Assembly (NCBI GenBank): GCA_012838135.1
Contig: DUPV01000015.1
Span: 1-64,000 of the forward strand
Direction of reading: 5' to 3'
Origin: Clostridiaceae bacterium
GTDB taxonomy: Bacteria > Bacillota > Clostridia > Saccharofermentanales > DTU023
Length of the DNA: 64,000 nucleotides
The position numbers and the translations under genes were made by a program. Under the pieces are notes generated by a model. That model did no database searches. It had not been told where the DNA came from and saw only the letters and a program-made list of their open reading frames with translations. This document shows, one piece after another, positions 59,186-64,000 of this stretch. The first letter of the stretch is position 1. Every line of letters begins with the position of its first letter.

Positions 59186-60019
59186 TTATTTTTCTCTGAT
59201 CATTGTTTCACGGATTTTTTGAATGATTGAATAAATTGCAAAAGCTATGATATTACAGACAACAATGCTTGCCCCGGCAGGAGTCGAATATACATAAGAA
59301 AAAATGAGTCCCAACCATAGACAAATTATTGATACCAGCGCAGAATTCAGAGTAACCGTCAAGAATCTTTTTGCCAAGCGCATTGAGGTTAATGCCGGAA
59401 ATACAATTAAACTGGTTATCAGCAATGCTCCCATCAAACGCATTCCTACAACAATTACCAATGCCGTCAGGAAGGCAATTATCATATTAAAGCCTTCCGT
59501 ATTAGTTCCGGTAGCTTTAGCAAAGTTTTCATCAAAAGTAACTGCAAAGATTCGATTATAGGATAAAATGAATAAAATAATGACCACAGTTGAAAGCACC
59601 AGACTTAATATCACATCACTTTGTGTCATGCTGAGAATGCTGCCAAACAGATAATTATTCACGTCAGTATTCATTCCTGTACTCAGCGAAATAACCATTA
59701 CACCGATTGCCAGGGAACCGGTTGAAATCAAAGAAATCGCTGAATCACCTTTTATTTTGCTGTTTTCACTCAGACGCAACAGAAAAAAAGCTGCAATAAT
59801 CACGATCGGAATCGACACGATCATCGGAGAAGCGTTCAAGGCGGCTGCCACAGCCAATGCACCGAATCCGACATGTGATAATCCGTCACCAATCATTGCA
59901 TAGCGTTTCAAAACTAAACTTACACCCAGCAGAGAAGCGCATAAAGCAACCGGAGTCCCAACTAAAAAAGCTCGCAGCATAAACGGATAAGAAAAGATCT
60001 CTTTCAATAAATCAAACAT
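59186..60019 (-). CDS. znuB: zinc/manganese ABC transporter permease
   Basis: Multi-TM; MIGDGLSHVGFGALAVAAAL; operon with ZnuC/ZnuA-like genes. Confidence 0.92.
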   Translation of the reverse strand: MFDLLKEIFSYPFMLRAFLVGTPVALCASLLGVSLVLKRYAMIGDGLSHVGFGALAVAAALNASPMIVSIPIVIIAAFFLLRLSENSKIKGDSAISLISTGSLAIGVMVISLSTGMNTDVNNYLFGSILSMTQSDVILSLVLSTVVIILFILSYNRIFAVTFDENFAKATGTNTEGFNMIIAFLTALVIVVGMRLMGALLITSLIVFPALTSMRLAKRFLTVTLNSALVSIICLWLGLIFSYVYSTPAGASIVVCNIIAFAIYSIIQKIRETMIREK

Positions 60020-60719
60020 TTAATTCACCTGCAAATTTTTGCCCGATATCACTTTGTAAATAGTCTTTTGTTGTACCGAAAAACAGCTGCTTATTATGCA
60101 AATGCAAAATATGACTGGCATATTTTATTGCCGCTTTAATGTCATGTGAAACCATAACAATTGTTATTTTGTGGACAAGATTAATATGATGAATCAACTC
60201 ATATAATTCTTGCGTTACAATCGGATCAAGACCTGACACAGGTTCATCTAAGACAATAATCTTTTTTGTAGCGCAAAGAGCTCTCGCCAACAGCACACGT
60301 TGCTGTTGTCCACCTGACAAATCACGATAACAAGTATTTTTTATTTGCTTAATCCCCAGTTTTTCCATGTTGTTCTTTGCGATGTTTTTCTCTTTTCTGG
60401 TAAAAAAAGGTTTTAAACCCAAACTATTCAAACAGCCGGACAACACCACTTCATATACACTTGCCGGAAAATCCTTTTGAATAATAGTTTGCTGCGGCAA
60501 ATATCCGATTGCATCAGCTGATAATTGATTATCTAATATAATTTCTCCTTGAAAAGGTTTTTTCAAACGTAATAACCCTTTAATCAAAGTACTTTTACCC
60601 GTGCCGTTTTCACCTACTACACATAAATAATCACCATCTGACACACTAAAATTAATATTTTTTACTGCCGGGATACCATCATACTCAAATGACAAGTTTT
60701 TACAGGTGATTAAACTCAT
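60012..60719 (-). CDS. znuC: zinc/manganese ABC transporter ATP-binding protein
   Basis: GENGTGKSTLIKGLL; LSGGQQQRVLLARAL; IIVLDEPVSGLDP. Confidence 0.93.
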   Translation of the reverse strand: MSLITCKNLSFEYDGIPAVKNINFSVSDGDYLCVVGENGTGKSTLIKGLLRLKKPFQGEIILDNQLSADAIGYLPQQTIIQKDFPASVYEVVLSGCLNSLGLKPFFTRKEKNIAKNNMEKLGIKQIKNTCYRDLSGGQQQRVLLARALCATKKIIVLDEPVSGLDPIVTQELYELIHHINLVHKITIVMVSHDIKAAIKYASHILHLHNKQLFFGTTKDYLQSDIGQKFAGELNV

Positions 60720-60822
60720 TCCATTCCTCTTTTTATCTTCGTTTAAACCAGCTTATTTAGCCCTCTAATGTTTATATTGTCTTTTGTTTTTTTATTTTAA
60801 TTTTCAACACTTTGATTTTTTA

Positions 60823-62037
60823 TCAGTTTAAGGCTTTTTCTAAAACTTCTATGTTTTTCTCCATCAATGAAATATACGTTTCATTAGCAGCTAATTCTTC
60901 GACTGATAAATTATGAATTGAATGGAAAGTCATTTTTTCCGCATCAGTGGCTTCTGCAATTGAATCAGCAATTTTTTCATTAGACAACTCAATCGAAAAA
61001 ACTACTGGCAATTGAAGTTCGTTCACTTTATCAATCAAAAATGCAACTGTTGCAGCACTGGCTTCAGTATTCGCTGAACATCCCGTAAACGCAGCATAAT
61101 AATCCAAATCATATTCATCGGCAAAATAACGAAACGGAAAACGATCACCGAATAAGATCACCTTACGCTTAGCATGCTCAACAACATCCTCAAAGCGTTG
61201 ATCAAGATCCTTTAATTGTTCAATATAAGCCGCACTATTTTCTGAATAATATTCTAAATTAGCCGGATCTATTTCGTTTAATACGTCGGTAATCTGTTCT
61301 ACAATTAAGATTGCATTAATCGGTGATGTCCAAACATGTTCATCTACTTCATGCATATGCTCATGCTCATGCTCATGATCATGCTCATGATCATCATCTT
61401 CTTCTACATGATCATTATCATCTGTATGGTCATCATCCTCTGCACAATCATGGTCATCTGCATGGCAATGTTGCATGCCTTCAACAATTTCTTCTTCAAC
61501 TGTATTCACCAGGTCTATCAATTTCATTGTTTCAGGTGCATTATCACCCATAGACTCAATTATTCCGTCAATCCAAGTATCATTTTCGCCACCTGTATAG
61601 ATAAATAAATCACAAGACTGAATCAGTTTAATATCTTGAGGTGTCGGTTCATAAGAATGACTCTCCGAACCGGGCTTCAAAAGCATTGTTACATCTGCTT
61701 TATCCCCGACAATTTGTTTTGTGAAATCATATTGCGGAAAAATCGTGGTTACAATCGATACTTTTTTATTTGTTGTAACACCATTATTTTCACTCTTGCC
61801 GCCTTTATCAGCTTTGATGACAAAATCTTCTGTTTGATCTGCCTCTGCTTCGGTATTTTCATCATTATTTTCTACAACATTTTCTTCAGCATTTTTTTCA
61901 AGATTTTCTTCTATATAATTGTCGGATCTTGTTTTCTCACTATCTTTTGCAGTATCAGTATTTTTCGCACAACCTGATAGTATTGCCGGAATCAGCATTA
62001 AACTCATAAGAATCTTGATTGTTTTTTTCATATTCAA
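60823..62037 (-). CDS. znuA: zinc ABC transporter substrate-binding lipoprotein with His/Asp-rich loop
   Basis: Lipobox LSGCAK; TTIFPQYDFTKQIVGDKADVTMLLKPGSESHSYEPTPQDI; HEHDHEHEHEHMHEVDEHVWTSP. Confidence 0.95.
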   Translation of the reverse strand: MNMKKTIKILMSLMLIPAILSGCAKNTDTAKDSEKTRSDNYIEENLEKNAEENVVENNDENTEAEADQTEDFVIKADKGGKSENNGVTTNKKVSIVTTIFPQYDFTKQIVGDKADVTMLLKPGSESHSYEPTPQDIKLIQSCDLFIYTGGENDTWIDGIIESMGDNAPETMKLIDLVNTVEEEIVEGMQHCHADDHDCAEDDDHTDDNDHVEEDDDHEHDHEHEHEHMHEVDEHVWTSPINAILIVEQITDVLNEIDPANLEYYSENSAAYIEQLKDLDQRFEDVVEHAKRKVILFGDRFPFRYFADEYDLDYYAAFTGCSANTEASAATVAFLIDKVNELQLPVVFSIELSNEKIADSIAEATDAEKMTFHSIHNLSVEELAANETYISLMEKNIEVLEKALN

Positions 62038-62200
62038 ATCTTTCTAATATTAAATGGTCTAGTAAGTTAAACCGAATTGTTCGGGAGTTATTAATTTTTG
62101 CTTTTGAATAGCCGTTTTTCCTTCTCAGTCAGCGATTTCTTCTTCCAAATCAAATATCTTTATAAATTCACTGTTTTCTTCTTACACTGAGATATTATTC

Positions 62201-62632
62201 TTAATCAGATTTCTTTTCTTTTGAATCTAAACATTTTTTGCAAATTCCGTAAAAAACGGTTCTGACCGGATCAATTGTAAAATCATGTTCAGCTTTGACA
62301 TGTTTTTGAAGTTCCAATACTTCTCGACATTCAAAGTGAATCAATTTATCACAAATTTCACATTTTAGATGGAAATGATCACTTATTGAAATTTCATGGT
62401 CTTTGCCGACAAATTCAAAACATGAACCTGATATTTCATCAATAAAATATTTTTTTACATGACCGGTATCAACCAATTTATTCAATTGACGATAAATTGT
62501 GGTAACTCCGATTTGCACACCAATTTCAGAAAAATGATCGATGATTTGATTTACCGTAACATGTTTTCCTTTCATCGTTTCCAAATAGGACATTAATTCC
62601 GTTTTTTGTTGAGTTTTATATCCATCTGTCAT
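62201..62632 (-). CDS. zur: Fur-family regulator, probably Zur
   Basis: VTVNQIIDHFSEIGVQIGVTTIYRQLNKLVDTGHVKKY; CEICDKLIHFEC and CKKCLD; next to znuABC; start re-assigned to MTDGYKTQQ. Confidence 0.88.
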   Translation of the reverse strand: MTDGYKTQQKTELMSYLETMKGKHVTVNQIIDHFSEIGVQIGVTTIYRQLNKLVDTGHVKKYFIDEISGSCFEFVGKDHEISISDHFHLKCEICDKLIHFECREVLELQKHVKAEHDFTIDPVRTVFYGICKKCLDSKEKKSD

Positions 62633-62699
62633 AATTCCGATTCCTAATCTTTTAGTAATAAAAATCAAATAATCTTGCGCAATATTAAATTCAAAAACA

Positions 62700-62746
62700 A
62701 AAATGAAAACCGTTCTCAAATTCAATTTGAAAACGATTTTCATTTT
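62700..62746. promoter_or_regulatory. 47-bp near-perfect palindrome, candidate Zur operator
   Basis: AAAATGAAAACCGTTCTCAAATTCAATTTGAAAACGATTTTCATTTT; two mispairs besides the centre; about 70 bp upstream of the re-assigned zur start. Confidence 0.7.
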
Positions 62747-62817
62747 AAGCAAATAAAAAACATTTGTCAAAATATTTTTTTCTATGTCAACAACAGATAT
62801 TATTACCCTTAGCGAAG

Positions 62818-63993
62818 TTATCTGAACAAATCGAGAAAACGATCCCAGATGTTTTTATCGGGTTCTGCTTCAATTACAGGTTCCGGTTCGGCTTTTTTCG
62901 GAATAGGCTCGCTCATTATTACAAATTGAATTTTCGCCGGGGTCGGATTCTTGGCTGATGCAAAAGAAGGCATTGCTTCACTACTTTGATAGTCAGCTAA
63001 TAATTCATCCACCATTTCATCAATGCTTTCATCCATTGTCAAAGTGCCTTTATACAATTCTTCTGCGCCGTCAGCCAATTCAGCACTGCCTGTTTCAAGC
63101 TGAGTGACACCGTCACTAAATTCAGTAAAACCGGTCGACAATTCGGTTAAACCGGAGGAAAGTTCACTTGTGCCGTCAGTATATTTCTTGACTCCACTAT
63201 TTAAGCTTGAGGAATTTTCAGCTAAAGTATCAACACCTCCGGTATAACCGGCAACACCGGCCGATAGTCCGGAAAGCCCGTTACTTAATGTACCTAAGCC
63301 GGTGCCTAACTGCTCATACCCGGATGTTAAAGCTGTCGTATTCTTTAATGGCGTACCTCCATTCAACAATCCGGCACTGCCTTGAGCAATTTGACCGACT
63401 CCTGCCAAGTATTGAGTTAAACCGCCATAAAAATCCGGTTGGTTTGGATCAGCATTTTTATATCCGAAACTTAATTTATTTACGCCATCAACATAGGCAC
63501 CTAGTCCGGCATTGAAGGTCAAGTATTCATTATTTAAATTGCTAATAGCGATGGCCAAGTCTAAAAGACCTGCGAGTTGACCGACTTGAGCCATTGAAGC
63601 CAAACTGCCTTCTATTGCGGCAAAGCCGTTCGTGTTGATTTTATCTCGGATTATAATCAAATTATCAGTCAATAAAGTTAAATTAGTCCTTGGTCCTTGT
63701 TCATGTTCAAGATATGCAAAAATACTTTGAACCATTGGATCAATCATAATTTGATCTGCGCTAAAATTCAGTCCTTGGAGATATCCGGTCAGAGCTTGTT
63801 GACTGATCGAATTATTTATTGCTGTTAAACCACCGATAATTTCTGTTAGACCGGCTTTCAATTCCGTCATTTGAGTAGAAAAATTAGCAAGATCCGTGCT
63901 AAATTGAGGAATTTGTGCAGTCAAAATCAATAGTTGCTGTTTAAGCAATGCTATCTCCTCAACAGTGCCAAGTTGACTCACTTCTGCGGACAT
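62818..63993 (-). CDS. YhgE/Pip-like Leu/Gly/Ser heptad-repeat protein, probably 5'-truncated by the window edge
   Basis: Repeated L..G...L..G.. motifs (SGLTELSTGFTEFSDGVTQLETGSAELADGAEEL); no stop between the first ATG and the window end. Confidence 0.6.
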   Translation of the reverse strand: MSAEVSQLGTVEEIALLKQQLLILTAQIPQFSTDLANFSTQMTELKAGLTEIIGGLTAINNSISQQALTGYLQGLNFSADQIMIDPMVQSIFAYLEHEQGPRTNLTLLTDNLIIIRDKINTNGFAAIEGSLASMAQVGQLAGLLDLAIAISNLNNEYLTFNAGLGAYVDGVNKLSFGYKNADPNQPDFYGGLTQYLAGVGQIAQGSAGLLNGGTPLKNTTALTSGYEQLGTGLGTLSNGLSGLSAGVAGYTGGVDTLAENSSSLNSGVKKYTDGTSELSSGLTELSTGFTEFSDGVTQLETGSAELADGAEELYKGTLTMDESIDEMVDELLADYQSSEAMPSFASAKNPTPAKIQFVIMSEPIPKKAEPEPVIEAEPDKNIWDRFLDLFR

Positions 63994-64000
63994 TGTTTGA

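Noticed and set aside
61323-61608. Plus-strand His/Met-rich ORFs (HAYAHAHAHDHAHDHH)
   Set aside because: Antisense of the His-rich loop of znuA; not an independent metal-binding gene

Overview
This is a 64 kb window of an AT-rich, Firmicutes/Clostridia-like chromosome. I read it by eye from the ORF track and the nucleotide sequence; no searches were run. Housekeeping and energy modules: four tRNAs; a siderophore/heme-type ABC importer with an alpha/beta hydrolase and a cupin; a complete rnfCDGEAB operon; polyphosphate genes (two-domain PPK2/Pap, PPK1, Ppx/GppA) next to a PFK with a variant active-site motif; folA-thyA; comEA; nadD-yqeK fusion; rsfS; purH; prfB; pheB-like; rdgB; sigI-rsgI; a GGDEF protein; argS; a NYN/OST-HTH protein; and znuABC-zur. 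An RbsABC-type sugar/alditol operon (31.9-43.4 kb) carries a broken deoC that the ORF track misses. The accessory hot spot is 43.4-48.7 kb. It holds two inverted, decayed IS66-type copies, a decayed group II intron reverse transcriptase, and an apparently intact IS110/IS1111-type transposase. That element has a 14-bp exact subterminal inverted repeat and a structured non-coding 3' region. In that region I can draw an internal-loop/hairpin whose two loop strands match the two sequences just outside the element, one in sense and one in antisense. This is what a bridge RNA/seekRNA target loop would look like. One flank is the terminal repeat of the IS66 copy, so the element may be RNA-programmed to insert at the end of another IS. 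This is the strongest candidate for an exciting system here, but it is an inference from a single copy. Other points of interest are a catalytically dead M3-peptidase homologue, a GNAT-like/Ogt fusion, a 47-bp near-perfect Zur-type palindrome inside an over-extended ORF call, and two decayed antitoxin-like tails.
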